From: Rhizobium sp. BK399
GTDB taxonomy: Bacteria > Pseudomonadota > Alphaproteobacteria > Rhizobiales > Rhizobiaceae
Assembly: GCF_014194695.1 (NCBI RefSeq)
Contig: NZ_JACIAH010000007.1
Span: 248,001 to 312,000 of the forward strand
Direction: 5' to 3'
DNA length: 64,000 nucleotides
Made by a program: the position numbers and the translations under genes. Every line of letters starts with the position of its first letter. Within the stretch, counting starts at the first letter, position 1. Of the stretch, positions 1-9,084 are shown in pieces. The notes beneath the pieces were generated by a model, which worked only from the letters and a program-made list of their open reading frames with translations, was not told the origin of the DNA and searched no databases.

Positions 1-345
1 ACCGAGATCGTTTGTGTCCAGAATCAATACAATCTTGCGCATCGGGAGGACGATGCGCTGATCGACCAGCTTGCCGTGGAGCAGACAGCCTATGTTCCGT
101 TCTTTCCGCTCGGCGGCTTCTCGCCGCTGCAATCCTCCACGCTTTCGGACGTCGCCGAGGATCTGGGCGCAACGCCGATGCAGGTTGCGCTAGCCTGGCT
201 CCTGCAGCGCGCACCGAATATCCTGCTCATGCCTGGCACCTCGTCACGGGTCCACCTCAGGGAGAATCTCGCGGTCGCAGACATTGGCTTGCCCGCCGAT
301 GCGATTGCGAAATTGAACGGCATCGCATCGGCAAAAGTGAGCTAG
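1..345 (+). CDS. Aldo/keto reductase, C-terminal part (cut by window start)
   Basis: The frame is open from base 1 and ends in TAG at 343-345, giving the last 114 residues. The fragment carries the end of an AKR TIM barrel: an IVCVQNQYNL strand, a YVPFFPLGG strand, and the NADPH-binding segment LLMPGTSSRVHLREN followed by the closing helices. In the family these residues bind the 2'-phosphate of NADPH. The catalytic Asp/Tyr/Lys/His tetrad lies upstream of the window, so the substrate cannot be judged. A rho-independent terminator follows about 85 bases downstream. Confidence 0.85.
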   Translation, partial: TEIVCVQNQYNLAHREDDALIDQLAVEQTAYVPFFPLGGFSPLQSSTLSDVAEDLGATPMQVALAWLLQRAPNILLMPGTSSRVHLRENLAVADIGLPADAIAKLNGIASAKVS

Positions 346-428
346 CTTTCGCGGCTGTGATGGAAGCGTTGCCATCTTGTTACTTGGCCGGTGATGCTCG
401 CAATGCATCTCGCAAAAATCTTCGCAGG

Positions 429-463
429 AAGAGGCGGTCTTTGGGGCCGCCTTTTCTGTTTTT
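429..463 (+). terminator. Rho-independent terminator after the aldo/keto reductase
   Basis: The arms AGGCGGTC (432-439) and GGCCGCCT (445-452) form an 8-bp stem with one G-U pair and a TTTGG loop. A T-rich run TTTTCTGTTTTT ends at 463. It separates the aldo/keto reductase from the amino-acid transporter genes. Confidence 0.75.
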
Positions 464-546
464 GCACGGCGACATGCGGCAATTCTCTTGCTATCCGCTT
501 CGCAACTATGACAGGTTTCGCGAGCTATATTTCGGGGAGATACCTA

Positions 547-1344
547 ATGCCGTTCCGCCGCGCCGTCCTTGCAGGACTGACCGCTCTCATCCTGTCGCCG
601 CTCGCGACCTTTGCCGCCGATCTTCCCGACCTCAAGGGCAAGGCAGTCGTTGTCGTGACCGAAAACGCCTACCCGCCGCTGCAGTTCGTCGACCCGAAGT
701 CCGGCAAGGCGATCGGCTGGGAATATGACGCGATGAACGAGATCGCAAAGCGGCTGAATTTCAAGGTCGAGTACCAGAACACCAGCTGGGACGCGATGAT
801 CCAGGCCGTCTCCGACAACCAGTACAATATTGGCATGACCGGTATCACCATCAAGGACGACCGCAAGGCAAAGGTGGATTTCTCCGATCCCTACATGCGC
901 TCGCAGCAGTTCATGCTGGTGCGCGGCGACGAAAACCGGTTCAACGACGCGAAGACCTTCGGCGCCTTCAATGAAGGCCTCGTTGGCGCGCAGCCCGGCA
1001 CCTCGCCCTTCTACACGGCCGTCTACGAGATCCTCGACGGCAACGAGCAGAATCCGCGCATCAAGCTTTTCGAGACTTTCGGCGCCACCGTTCAGGCCCT
1101 CAAGGCTGGAGACGTCGATGTCGTGCTCACCGATAGCGTCGCCGCCAAAGGCTATGTCGATGCCTCGAACGGTGGCCTGAAGGTCGTCGGCGGCCCGCTC
1201 GGCACCGAAGATTTCGGCTTCATCTTCCCGAAGGGCTCCGATCTCGTGGCACCCGTCAACGCGGCGATCGCCAGCCTCAAGGCGGACGGCACCTTCGACG
1301 CGCTGAACAAAAAGTGGTTCTTCGACTACAAGATGGGACAATGA
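547..1344 (+). CDS. Amino-acid ABC transporter, periplasmic substrate-binding protein
   Basis: This 265-residue family-3 solute-binding protein captures a polar amino acid in the periplasm and delivers it to an ABC permease. ATG 547 was chosen over upstream in-frame codons because GGGGAGA (534-540) sits 6 bases before it and a classical signal peptide begins there (basic MPFRR, hydrophobic core, cleavage near TFAA-D). Family-typical segments are the NAYPPLQF start of lobe 1, the [14 protein letters not shown] helix and [13 protein letters not shown], with FIFPKGSDL near the end. The permease gene follows 22 bases downstream. No ATPase gene lies beside them in this window, so the ATPase is encoded elsewhere or shared. 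The exact ligand cannot be read from sequence. Confidence 0.88.
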   Translation: MPFRRAVLAGLTALILSPLATFAADLPDLKGKAVVVVTENAYPPLQFVDPKSGKAIGWEYDAMNEIAKRLNFKVEYQNTSWDAMIQAVSDNQYNIGMTGITIKDDRKAKVDFSDPYMRSQQFMLVRGDENRFNDAKTFGAFNEGLVGAQPGTSPFYTAVYEILDGNEQNPRIKLFETFGATVQALKAGDVDVVLTDSVAAKGYVDASNGGLKVVGGPLGTEDFGFIFPKGSDLVAPVNAAIASLKADGTFDALNKKWFFDYKMGQ

Positions 1345-1366
1345 TCCTTTCTTCGGTTAACACGTA

Positions 1367-2188
1367 ATGGCTCCTCAGCCGGCCCCGGTTGGGCAGAGTA
1401 AGGGCGACTACCCCTGGTGGCTTGTCGCCCTCGTCGCGATCGGCATCGTCCTTGCCGTCGTCATCGTCACCAACGACATCTACGCGCAGGTCTTCCGCAC
1501 CGTCTTCAATGGCGTCGGCGTTACCATCTTCGTGACGCTGGTAGGGTTTGCGCTCGCGACCCTTCTTGGCCTTGGCATCGCGTTGCTCGGACTGTCCGAC
1601 AGTGTCGTGCTTCGCCAGATCTCCCGCTTCTATGTCGAAGTCATCCGCGGCGTGCCGATGCTGGTGCTGCTATTCTACGTCGCCTTCGTCGGCGCCCCCG
1701 GCATCGTCGCCGCCTACAACTTCCTGACCAGTCCACTGGTCCAGGCGGGCTTCAGCGAACCGGTGATGGTGCGCGACTTCTCGCTGATGTGGCGAGCGAT
1801 CATCGCGCTTATGATCGGCTACTCCTCCTTCATCGCCGAAGTCTTCCGCGCCGGCATCCAGTCAGTCGATCAGGGGCAGATCGAGGCCGCCAAGGCGCTC
1901 GGCCTCTCGCGCTATCACCGTTTCCGCTTCGTGGTCTTCCCGCAGGCCATCAAGGTGATCTTTCCGCCGCTATCGAACGACTTCGTGGCGATGGTCAAGG
2001 ACTCGTCGCTGGTATCGGTCCTCGGCGTGTCCGACATCACCCAGATGGGAAAAATCTACGCCTCCGGCTCCTTCCGCTTCTTTGAAACCTACTCGATCGT
2101 CACCTACATCTATCTCATCCTGACGATCGGCCTGTCGCTTGCATTGCGCCAGGTCGAGAAGCGGATGCGCAGAAGAGACGGGCGATAA
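1367..2188 (+). CDS. Amino-acid ABC transporter permease (HisM/GlnP type)
   Basis: This 273-residue inner-membrane permease starts with a short polar N-terminus, then a first membrane helix (WWLVALVAIGIVLAVVIV) and about five more. The cytoplasmic EAA loop that contacts the ATPase reads EAAKALGLSRYHRF, followed by VVFPQAIKVIFPPL, as in polar amino-acid permeases. The segment VRGVPMLVLLFY-like (VIRGVPMLVLLFYV) is a family hallmark. It follows the binding-protein gene by 22 bases and was presumably co-transcribed. Only one permease gene is present, so it probably acts as a homodimer. The next gene, leuC, is unrelated in function. Confidence 0.88.
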   Translation: MAPQPAPVGQSKGDYPWWLVALVAIGIVLAVVIVTNDIYAQVFRTVFNGVGVTIFVTLVGFALATLLGLGIALLGLSDSVVLRQISRFYVEVIRGVPMLVLLFYVAFVGAPGIVAAYNFLTSPLVQAGFSEPVMVRDFSLMWRAIIALMIGYSSFIAEVFRAGIQSVDQGQIEAAKALGLSRYHRFRFVVFPQAIKVIFPPLSNDFVAMVKDSSLVSVLGVSDITQMGKIYASGSFRFFETYSIVTYIYLILTIGLSLALRQVEKRMRRRDGR

Positions 2189-2432
2189 CGGCGTCATGAT
2201 TCGAATTGCCGCCGTCGCCAAAAATTGATATGTGACGGCCCATGGAATCCAAGTTCAAGTGCATTGGCGCGCATATTTTCGTGCTGCAGGATCATTACCG
2301 CCTGCCGGCACGCTTCTTTGCGTCGGTGTCCGGTGCACTCAACAGCCGACTTCGTTGATCGAATGACGGCCGGCGGAGCCTTGTCCGCCCAAACTCTATC
2401 TCTCCATACGCATTCAATACGGACACAACGCC

Positions 2433-3842
2433 ATGAGCGCACCGCGTACCCTTTACGACAAGATCTGGGCCGACCATCTGGTTGATGAACAGGCTGACGG
2501 CACCTGTCTTCTCTACATCGACCGCCACCTGGTCCACGAAGTCACCTCGCCGCAGGCTTTCGAAGGCCTGCGTATGACTGGCCGCAAGGTTCGCGCGCCG
2601 GAAAAGACGCTGGCTGTCGTCGACCATAACGTTCCGACGTCACCCGACCGGCATCTCGGCATCAAGAACGAAGAGAGCCGCATTCAGGTCGAGCAGCTCG
2701 CCATCAATGCCGCCGAGTTCAATGTCGAATACTACTCGGAGAACGACAAGCGGCAGGGCATCGTCCATATCATCGGACCTGAACAGGGCTTCACCCTGCC
2801 CGGCATGACGATCGTCTGCGGCGACAGCCACACCTCGACGCACGGCGCCTTCGGCTCGCTCGCCCATGGCATCGGTACTTCTGAGGTCGAGCACGTGCTC
2901 GCCACGCAGACCCTGATCCAGAAGAAGGCGAAGAACATGCTGGTGCAGGTTGACGGGCAGCTGCCTGCCGGCGTCACCGCCAAGGACATCGTTCTTGCCA
3001 TCATCGGTGAAATCGGCACCGCCGGCGGCACCGGCTACGTCATCGAATACGCCGGCGAAGCCATTCGCGCGCTGTCGATGGAAGGCCGCATGACCATCTG
3101 CAACATGTCGATCGAAGGCGGCGCCCGCGCCGGGCTGATTGCGCCGGACGAAACCACCTTCGAATACATCAAGGGCAAGCCGCGCGCGCCGAAAGGCGAG
3201 GCGCTGGAGCAAGCGATCGCCTATTGGAAGACTCTGAAGTCGGACGAAGGCGCGCATTTTGACCGCGTTGTGAAGCTCAACGCCGCCGAATTGCCCCCGA
3301 TTGTGTCTTGGGGTTCCTCGCCGGAGGACGTCATCTCCGTTCAGGGCGTCGTTCCGAACCCGGACGAAATTCCGGAGGAGACGAAGCGTGCTTCCAAGTG
3401 GCGTGCGCTCGACTACATGGGCCTGAAGCCCGGCACCCCGATCACCGAGATCAACATCGACCGCGTCTTCATCGGCTCCTGCACGAATGGCCGCATCGAA
3501 GACCTGCGCGCCGTTGCCAAGGTTGTCGAAGGCAAGACCGTCGCCTCGACCGTCAACGCCATGATCGTTCCGGGCTCCGGCCTCGTGAAGGAACAGGCGG
3601 AGCAGGAAGGTCTCGACAAGATCTTCAAGGCAGCCGGCTTTGACTGGCGCGAGCCGGGTTGCTCCATGTGCCTCGCCATGAACGACGACCGCCTGAAGCC
3701 GGGCGAGCGTTGCGCTTCCACCTCGAACCGCAACTTCGAAGGCCGCCAGGGCTTCAAGGGCCGTACCCACCTGGTTTCTCCGGCGATGGCCGCTGCCGCC
3801 GCGATCGCCGGCCACTTCGTCGATATCCGCGAGTGGAACTAA
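2433..3842 (+). CDS. leuC: 3-isopropylmalate dehydratase large subunit
   Basis: LeuC is the catalytic large subunit of isopropylmalate isomerase, which converts 2- to 3-isopropylmalate in leucine biosynthesis together with LeuD. The 469-residue length is typical. The three cysteines that hold the [4Fe-4S] cluster are visible: C350 in GSCTNGR and C410/C413 in CSMC. Other aconitase-family signatures are the [13 protein letters not shown] segment and the [13 protein letters not shown] segment close to the C-terminus. leuD is not in this window, as usual in Rhizobiaceae, where leuC and leuD are separated. The Shine-Dalgarno before ATG 2433 is weak (GGA at 2421-2423), but the N-terminus matches the family. 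The 244 bases upstream hold no recognisable leucine leader peptide. Confidence 0.97.
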   Translation: MSAPRTLYDKIWADHLVDEQADGTCLLYIDRHLVHEVTSPQAFEGLRMTGRKVRAPEKTLAVVDHNVPTSPDRHLGIKNEESRIQVEQLAINAAEFNVEYYSENDKRQGIVHIIGPEQGFTLPGMTIVCGDSHTSTHGAFGSLAHGIGTSEVEHVLATQTLIQKKAKNMLVQVDGQLPAGVTAKDIVLAIIGEIGTAGGTGYVIEYAGEAIRALSMEGRMTICNMSIEGGARAGLIAPDETTFEYIKGKPRAPKGEALEQAIAYWKTLKSDEGAHFDRVVKLNAAELPPIVSWGSSPEDVISVQGVVPNPDEIPEETKRASKWRALDYMGLKPGTPITEINIDRVFIGSCTNGRIEDLRAVAKVVEGKTVASTVNAMIVPGSGLVKEQAEQEGLDKIFKAAGFDWREPGCSMCLAMNDDRLKPGERCASTSNRNFEGRQGFKGRTHLVSPAMAAAAAIAGHFVDIREWN

Positions 3843-3850
3843 GACATGAC

Positions 3851-3879
3851 GGCCTCCCCTCGGAAACGACGGGGAGGCC
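3851..3879 (+). terminator. Strong hairpin after leuC, probable terminator
   Basis: Perfect 9-bp arms GGCCTCCCC (3851-3859) and GGGGAGGCC (3871-3879) enclose an 11-base loop. There is no T run after it, so intrinsic termination is uncertain. It could instead protect the leuC mRNA 3' end. Confidence 0.45.
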
Positions 3880-3952
3880 ACCTCAGCAGACACCGGACGC
3901 ATTCGGTGAGACAATAGCCGCGTTCGAACCTTAGCACCTTTCAGGTGAGCAT

Positions 3953-4489
3953 ATGAGCGCTGCAAAACCGTCCACAAAACGACGCCTGCTCCTTCTTCGT
4001 CACGCCAAATCCGCATGGCCGGAGAACGTGCCCGACCACGATCGCCCGCTAGCGGGTCGCGGAGAGAAGGCAGCACCGTTGATGGGCCGCTATCTCGCGC
4101 GTGAAAAGCTTATCCCCGATCTGGTTCTGGTGTCCTCGGCTCGGCGCACCCAGGAGACCTGGGGGCTTCTTGCCAAAAAGCTTCCGTCTGCGATCGCAAA
4201 GCGTGATGCGGAGGACTTGTACGAAGCTTCTGCCGCAAAGATCGCGGCTGTCGTACAAACCATCGATCCCAAGGTTCGGACGCTTATGCTGATCGGGCAC
4301 AATCCCGGCTTTCAGGATCTCGCAGACGGTTTGATCGGCGAAGGCGATGCCGACGCATGCGCTCGCATCAGGGAGAAATTCCCGACGGCCGCACTTGCGG
4401 TGATCGAGTTCGATGCCGATCGCTGGAAGGATCTGAAGCCGCGAAGTGGCATGTTGGAACGCTTCATCACGCCACGTTCGCTTGCCTGA
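3953..4489 (+). CDS. SixA-type histidine phosphatase family protein
   Basis: This 178-residue protein has the histidine-phosphatase fold. The phosphate-binding LLLRHAKSAWP motif carries the catalytic His at residue 17, a DHDRPLAGRGE segment follows, and the second conserved His is in LMLIGHNPGFQDLA. In E. coli SixA removes phosphate from phosphohistidine on HPt or PTS proteins. The substrate here is unknown. ATG 3953 is preceded by AGGTGAGC at 3941. It lies between leuC and a convergent aldo/keto reductase gene, a position commonly seen in Rhizobiaceae. Confidence 0.85.
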   Translation: MSAAKPSTKRRLLLLRHAKSAWPENVPDHDRPLAGRGEKAAPLMGRYLAREKLIPDLVLVSSARRTQETWGLLAKKLPSAIAKRDAEDLYEASAAKIAAVVQTIDPKVRTLMLIGHNPGFQDLADGLIGEGDADACARIREKFPTAALAVIEFDADRWKDLKPRSGMLERFITPRSLA

Positions 4490-4542
4490 GGTGGCGTCTC
4501 TCCCCTCCCTCGAAATAGAGAGAAGGGAGAGCAGAGTTTCGA

Positions 4543-5373
4543 TCAGAAATTGGCCGTATATGGATCTGGCCCCATGCGGGCGCTCTTGTCGTCAAGCTTG
4601 GCGATTTCCTCCATGTCGGCCGCATCCAGCTTGAAATCGAAGACCTTGAAATTCTCCTCGATCCGCGACGGCGTAACCGACTTCGGAATGACAACAAGGC
4701 CGCTGTCGATATGCCAGCGAATGATGACCTGAGCCGGTGTTTTTCCGTGCTTCCTGGCGATCTCGCCGATCGCCGGATTGGCGATCAACTTGCCCTGACC
4801 GAGCGGGCTCCACGATTCGGTGGCGATGTTCAGCTTCTTGTGCGCTTCCTGCGCAGCCTTCTGCTGGAAATCGGGGTGCAACTCGATCTGGTTGATGACG
4901 GGAACGACGCCGGTATCGCCGATGATCTGTTCGAGATGATCCGGATAGAAGTTCGAAACGCCGATCGAACGAGCACGGCCTTCTTCCCTGATCTTCACGA
5001 AGGCCTTCCAGGTTTCGCGATAGAGCCCACGGTGCGGCGACGGCCAGTGGATGAGGTAGAGGTCGACATACTCCATGCCGAGCTTCCTCAGGCTGCCCTC
5101 GAACGCGCGCATGGTCGCGTCGTAGCCCTGATCGGTGTTGCGGAGCTTGGTGGTAACGAAAATGTCCTTGCGATCGAGGCCGGACGAGCGGATGCCCTCG
5201 CCGACGCCTTCCTCGTTGTCGTAGCCGGACGCCGTGTCGATGTGCCGATAGCCAGCCGCTATGGCTGAACGCACCGTCGGTGCGGCGATCTCCTGGGGCG
5301 TCTGCCAGACGCCGAGGCCGACCTGGGGAATTGAATGTCCGTCATGGAAAGTGATGATGGGTTGCTGTGCCAC
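4543..5373 (-). CDS. Aldo/keto reductase, 2,5-diketogluconate-reductase (AKR5) type
   Basis: The 276-residue protein is a full-length NADPH-dependent aldo/keto reductase. Visible motifs are GLGVWQ near the N-terminus, the catalytic Asp and Tyr in DTASGYDNEEGVG, the Lys in VTTKL and the His in YLIHWPSP. The C-terminal NADPH site reads VVIPKSVTPSRIEENF. This arrangement is that of DkgA/DkgB enzymes, which reduce 2,5-diketo-gluconate and small aldehydes such as methylglyoxal. The start is GTG 5373 with GGAGA 6-7 bases upstream on the minus strand. The gene stands alone, convergent with the SixA-type gene. The physiological substrate is not deducible. Confidence 0.88.
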   Translation of the reverse strand: MAQQPIITFHDGHSIPQVGLGVWQTPQEIAAPTVRSAIAAGYRHIDTASGYDNEEGVGEGIRSSGLDRKDIFVTTKLRNTDQGYDATMRAFEGSLRKLGMEYVDLYLIHWPSPHRGLYRETWKAFVKIREEGRARSIGVSNFYPDHLEQIIGDTGVVPVINQIELHPDFQQKAAQEAHKKLNIATESWSPLGQGKLIANPAIGEIARKHGKTPAQVIIRWHIDSGLVVIPKSVTPSRIEENFKVFDFKLDAADMEEIAKLDDKSARMGPDPYTANF

Positions 5374-5511
5374 AATATGTCTCCGGAAGTTTGAAGAATT
5401 GGACGGGGCGTGATTGAAGCCGCGGTTGCGGATTTCCCTGCGCGCATTTCAGCCCGTGCGCCGGTCGAAAGGGCATATAGGTCGGCGGGGCTGGTTTATC
5501 ACCCCCGCGGA

Positions 5512-6069
5512 TCAAAGAACGCGCACGACCGTCCCCTTACGCATGAACGGCAAGAGGCGCCGCATGTCTCGTGGGTGAACGGCCACGCACCCAGCGGTCG
5601 GCTCGTAGCCGGGCTTGATCAGATGGAAGAAGATCGCCGAGCCGCGATTGCGGGCTCGCGAGGTGATATTCCAGTCCATGACGAGGCAGACGTCATAGAG
5701 GGCGTCCTTGCGCTTCATTTCCTCATGGCTCGGCCGAAACGGTGCTTTGACTAGCCTGTTGTAGTTCGCGTTGTTCGGTTGGTCGCACCACAGCATATCG
5801 CCATGGATGCGGCGAACCGCAAGCGGTGACTCAAGACGCGTGAGGCGCTCGCCGCGACGAAAGCCGGAAAGTAGCTTCATCGAGGCAATAGGAGTGGCCC
5901 CATCTCCCTCACGCTTGAGCACCGTTCGGCCAGACCGACCGATTGCGGCCGGCACGATAATCGTACCGAACTTGATCAGGGCCCTACTTTTTTTGCCTGG
6001 TGCAGGACGAACAACGAGGGTCGTCGACTGTATCGGTCTCGGACGCCTTGTTTTCTCCATTTTTCTCAC
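5512..6069 (-). CDS. L,D-transpeptidase (YkuD) catalytic-domain protein
   Basis: This protein of 185 residues (182 if it starts at ATG 6060 instead of GTG 6069) consists almost only of a YkuD domain. The signature His-x-x-x-Gly ... Ser/Thr-x-Gly-Cys is present as FHLIKPGYEPTAGCVAV, so the catalytic Cys is intact. YkuD enzymes cross-link peptidoglycan through 3-3 bridges or attach proteins to it. No signal peptide or membrane helix is obvious, which is common in the DUF-like rhizobial subgroup, so its cellular location is open. It is transcribed divergently from the response regulator gene across about 130 bases. Confidence 0.82.
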   Translation of the reverse strand: MRKMEKTRRPRPIQSTTLVVRPAPGKKSRALIKFGTIIVPAAIGRSGRTVLKREGDGATPIASMKLLSGFRRGERLTRLESPLAVRRIHGDMLWCDQPNNANYNRLVKAPFRPSHEEMKRKDALYDVCLVMDWNITSRARNRGSAIFFHLIKPGYEPTAGCVAVHPRDMRRLLPFMRKGTVVRVL

Positions 6070-6203
6070 ATGTGGTTGCGATTGCTAGGATTACGATTGA
6101 AAACATATAGCATCGTATACGACAACAGCTCGGTTGCCCAATCTTTGCCAATGCTAGCGAATTGGCGTAGGAGTGAGGGACCGCAGGCGAGGGATAGAGC
6201 CGC

Positions 6204-6887
6204 ATGACCGCACGCACCATTCTCTTGGTGGATGATGATGACGACCTCCGCGAGACACTCACGGAACAGCTTTCGCTCTACGACGAATTCACGGTGCTTC
6301 AGGAAACAACGGCGGCCAAGGGCGTCGAGCGTGCGCGATCAACGCCGATCGACCTGCTCATCATGGACGTCGGGCTGCCCGATATGGACGGACGCGAGGC
6401 CGTCAAGCTGCTGCGAAAGGGCGGACTGAAAGCCCCGATCATCATGCTGACCGGTCATGACACGGACTCCGATACCATCCTCGGCCTCGAAGCGGGCGCC
6501 AACGACTACGTTACCAAGCCCTTCCGCTTCGCTGTCCTGCTTGCCCGCATCCGCGTGCAACTGCGCCAGCACGAGCAAAGCGAGGACGCCACCTTCAGCG
6601 TCGGCCCTTATGTCTTCAAGCCGAGCCAGAAGCTGTTGACGATGGACAGCGGCCAGAAGATCCGGCTGACAGAGAAGGAAGCGGCGATCATTCGCTACCT
6701 CTATCGCGCCGAGCAGAAGGTCGTCACCCGCGACGTGCTCCTGGAAGAAGTGTGGGGCTACAATTCCGGTGTCACCACGCACACGCTGGAAACCCACGTC
6801 TACCGCCTGCGCCAGAAGATCGAACGCGATCCATCCAACGCCGAGATTCTGGTGACAGAAAACGGCGGCTACAAGATCATCCCGTAG
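6204..6887 (+). CDS. cenR: OmpR-family response regulator, CenR/OtpR-like
   Basis: The 227-residue protein has an N-terminal receiver domain (acidic pocket LVDDDDDLR, phospho-acceptor Asp in LLIMDVGLPDMDG, conserved Lys in YVTKPFR) and a C-terminal winged helix (LTEKEAAIIRYL, recognition helix THTLETHVYRLRQKI). Its partner gene for a cyclic-nucleotide-binding protein starts one base after its stop. This pairing is the one I know for the Brucella cell-envelope regulator OtpR/CenR, which is the basis for the symbol. No histidine kinase is adjacent. In relatives the regulator controls cell envelope and division functions, which fits with lolA and ftsK nearby. The name is a family inference. Confidence 0.75.
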   Translation: MTARTILLVDDDDDLRETLTEQLSLYDEFTVLQETTAAKGVERARSTPIDLLIMDVGLPDMDGREAVKLLRKGGLKAPIIMLTGHDTDSDTILGLEAGANDYVTKPFRFAVLLARIRVQLRQHEQSEDATFSVGPYVFKPSQKLLTMDSGQKIRLTEKEAAIIRYLYRAEQKVVTRDVLLEEVWGYNSGVTTHTLETHVYRLRQKIERDPSNAEILVTENGGYKIIP

Positions 6888-6888
6888 C

Positions 6889-7344
6889 ATGGCTCTGAAC
6901 GATGACATCCGGCTATTGTCGCAGCTGCCGCTGTTCCACGGCATGTCCGAGGATCAGCTGCGGCTGATCGCCTTCGGCGCGGATCGACGCGTCATTTCGG
7001 CAGGCCAGATGCTCTTCCGCGAAGGCTCGCCGGCGGAAAGCGCCTACGTCATCCTCGCTGGCGGCGTCGAACTCAGCCGGACCGGCCGCGATGGCCAACC
7101 TGACGTCCAGAGCACGGTCGGACCTGGCACGCTTCTGTCCGAACTTGCGCTGATCACGTTGGTCGAGCGCAAGTTCACGGCCGTTGCAACCGAAGACACG
7201 AGCATCATTCGCATCACTCGCTCGCTGTTCCACCGGCTTATCGAGGAATACCCGGAGGCTGCCCGGCTGATCGAGAGCCGCATTCGGGACAACATCGCCG
7301 AGCTTGCGGCCAAAGCAGTGGCACAGCTCCACCGCTTCGTCTGA
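6889..7344 (+). CDS. Cyclic-nucleotide-binding (Crp-type) domain protein
   Basis: The 151-residue protein is a single cyclic-nucleotide-binding beta-roll with no DNA-binding domain. Recognisable parts are the N-terminal helix LLSQLPLFHGMSEDQLR, the turn AGQMLFREGSPAESAYVILAG-type strand pair, and a phosphate-binding cassette that keeps a Glu (LLSELALI) and Arg (ERKFTAVA), although the usual GE-x-A pattern is altered. Such proteins can bind cAMP or serve as sensory adaptors. It begins 1 base after the response regulator stop, so the two are surely co-translated, suggesting a functional link between second messenger and regulator. It converges on xthA. Confidence 0.82.
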   Translation: MALNDDIRLLSQLPLFHGMSEDQLRLIAFGADRRVISAGQMLFREGSPAESAYVILAGGVELSRTGRDGQPDVQSTVGPGTLLSELALITLVERKFTAVATEDTSIIRITRSLFHRLIEEYPEAARLIESRIRDNIAELAAKAVAQLHRFV

Positions 7345-7349
7345 GCAGA

Positions 7350-8153
7350 TCAGAGATTGAAGTGCGCGGTGACCGGCACATGGTCGGACGGCCGTTCCCA
7401 TCCGCGCGCCTCCTTCAGAATATCGATGCGCTGCAGGTGTGGCCCGAGATCCTTTGAACTCCATATATGGTCGAGCCGACGGCCGCGATCAGCCGCTTGC
7501 CAATCCTTGGCGCGATAGCTCCACCACGTATAGAGTTTTTCATTCTCCGGAACGTGCTGGCGCATCAGGTCGAGCCAGGCGCCCCGCTGCATGACCTCGA
7601 GAAGGCCCTCGGTCTCCACCGGCGTGTGGCTGACGATCTTGAGCAGCTGCTTATGCGACCATACGTCATGCTCGAGCGGAGCGATGTTGAGATCGCCGAC
7701 AAGGATTGCCGAGGTATTCGTCTCGCCGTTCGCCTTGAGTTGCTTCATTTCCTCGATGAAGTCGAGCTTGTGCCCGAACTTCGGATTGATCGTCCGATCC
7801 GGTTCGTCGCCGCCGGCCGGCACATAGAAGTTATGCAGGCGAATACGCCGGCCACCGCGCTCGAAGACGGCGGAGATGTGCCTGGCATCACCGACGTTGC
7901 AGTAGTCCTGACGGTGATCCTCGACGAGCGGGACACGTGAGGCAATAGCAACACCATGATAGCCCTTTTGGCCATGGATGATAATGTGTTCATAGCCCAT
8001 CGCGCGTAGCGGCGAGGCAGGAAACAGATCGTTTGGCACCTTCGTTTCCTGGAGGCAAAGGATGTCTGGCCTATGCTTGAGGACGAATTGCTCGACGATC
8101 GGCATGCGCAACCGCAGAGAGTTGATATTCCAAGTCGTGACCGAGAAGCCCAT
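7350..8153 (-). CDS. xthA: Exodeoxyribonuclease III family AP endonuclease
   Basis: This 267-residue enzyme of the exonuclease/endonuclease/phosphatase fold cleaves DNA at abasic sites during base-excision repair. Motifs are TWNINSLR, the metal-binding Glu in LCLQETKVP, the GYHGVAI loop, GDLNIAP, and the C-terminal RRLDHIW and PSDHVPV His/Asp pairs. The start is ATG 8153, with AAAGG 7 bases upstream. A TTG 15 bases further out is less likely. Rhizobia carry two or three ExoIII paralogues; this one is of the xthA2 kind. Confidence 0.92.
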   Translation of the reverse strand: MGFSVTTWNINSLRLRMPIVEQFVLKHRPDILCLQETKVPNDLFPASPLRAMGYEHIIIHGQKGYHGVAIASRVPLVEDHRQDYCNVGDARHISAVFERGGRRIRLHNFYVPAGGDEPDRTINPKFGHKLDFIEEMKQLKANGETNTSAILVGDLNIAPLEHDVWSHKQLLKIVSHTPVETEGLLEVMQRGAWLDLMRQHVPENEKLYTWWSYRAKDWQAADRGRRLDHIWSSKDLGPHLQRIDILKEARGWERPSDHVPVTAHFNL

Positions 8154-8221
8154 TCCATTGCCTTTCAAAAACCGGACGAACTGGCTTTAGAGGAAAGGCT
8201 GTCGCTATGGAACGGATGCGC

Positions 8222-8256
8222 GCAAAGAAAAACGCCCTGTAAGATTGTAGGGCGTT
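8222..8256 (-). terminator. Rho-independent terminator after lolA
   Basis: Read on the minus strand, arms AACGCCCT and AGGGCGTT (8231-8238 and 8249-8256) enclose a 10-base loop and are followed by TTTTTCTTTG. It lies 22 bases after the lolA stop. Confidence 0.8.
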
Positions 8257-8278
8257 GTCCTGACAAAACAGCGGGAAA

Positions 8279-8950
8279 TCAATCTCGGTAGGCGGCCGTC
8301 CCGGGGATCACTTCATAAGGCACCCTGAACACCTTGTCGTCGAACTGGATGCCGGTCTTGACGTTGAACACCATGACGGAGGTGTCCTTGCCCTGGTTGT
8401 CGGTGATCGTCCACTGACGGAGATCATAGGTCTTCGGATCGAACATCATCGTAATCGTCGAGTTACCAAAGATCGTGTTGTTGCCAAGCGCGATCGTCGT
8501 CAGGTCGGATTCCTGCTTCACGCTCTTCACGGAGCCTGCCGAGAGGTCGATCCGCTGTGCCAACAGCAGGCTGAGCGGCGTCTTCGACAATGGATACAAA
8601 TCCCACGTCTTGAGCTTCATATTGCCAACGGCAACGTTCTTTCCGTCCGCGATGACACGGATAGGCGATGGGTTGTCATAGTTAAAGCGCAGCTTCCCGG
8701 GGCGCTGGATATAGAACTTCCCACCGGTCTGCTCGCCGCGCGGGCCAAACTGGACGAATTCGCCCTGCATCGTCGCAACACTTGAGAAGTGGTCCGCAAT
8801 CGCCTGCGCGGTAGAGGCGCTGGAAGCAGCGGCCGCCGCCTGTGCATAGGCCGCAATCGGGATTGCCGACGCCGCAGCGACCGCCAGCGTGCCAAGAAGA
8901 TGGCGCCGGGTCAGCGAGATGCGGTCCATGACGGAATTGGAGTTGTTCAT
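8279..8950 (-). CDS. lolA: LolA-type outer-membrane lipoprotein carrier protein
   Basis: This 223-residue periplasmic protein has a signal peptide with a twin arginine (SLTRRHLLG, hydrophobic stretch, AYAQA). The mature part has the LolA half-barrel pattern: SVATMQGEFVQFGP, the GKFYIQRPGKLRFNYDNPSP-like strand pair, and DPKTYDLRQW near the end. LolA takes lipoproteins from LolCDE and carries them across the periplasm to the outer membrane. AAGGAG 6 bases before ATG 8950 supports the start. It lies downstream of ftsK in the same orientation, as is common in Rhizobiales, with its own terminator behind it. Confidence 0.88.
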   Translation of the reverse strand: MNNSNSVMDRISLTRRHLLGTLAVAAASAIPIAAYAQAAAAASSASTAQAIADHFSSVATMQGEFVQFGPRGEQTGGKFYIQRPGKLRFNYDNPSPIRVIADGKNVAVGNMKLKTWDLYPLSKTPLSLLLAQRIDLSAGSVKSVKQESDLTTIALGNNTIFGNSTITMMFDPKTYDLRQWTITDNQGKDTSVMVFNVKTGIQFDDKVFRVPYEVIPGTAAYRD

Positions 8951-9084
8951 CTATGTCTCCTTTATGCATTTTGAATGCTGCGGAAACGCGGCGCCTTCAT
9001 GGCGGAGCTCGCAGGCCTGCATAAACTAACGGTTTCAATGCGATCAGGTTTCCGTGAGGTTGGCATCATTCAATGCTGCCGGCC

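Noticed and set aside
391-546. Upstream extension of the amino-acid-binding protein
   Set aside because: It runs through the terminator of the preceding gene and would bury the signal peptide; ATG 547 has a good ribosome site.
2640-4076. Long minus-strand frame of 478 residues opposite leuC
   Set aside because: It is the reverse-strand shadow of a well-conserved leuC and part of the SixA gene, caused by high GC. It has no recognisable domain.
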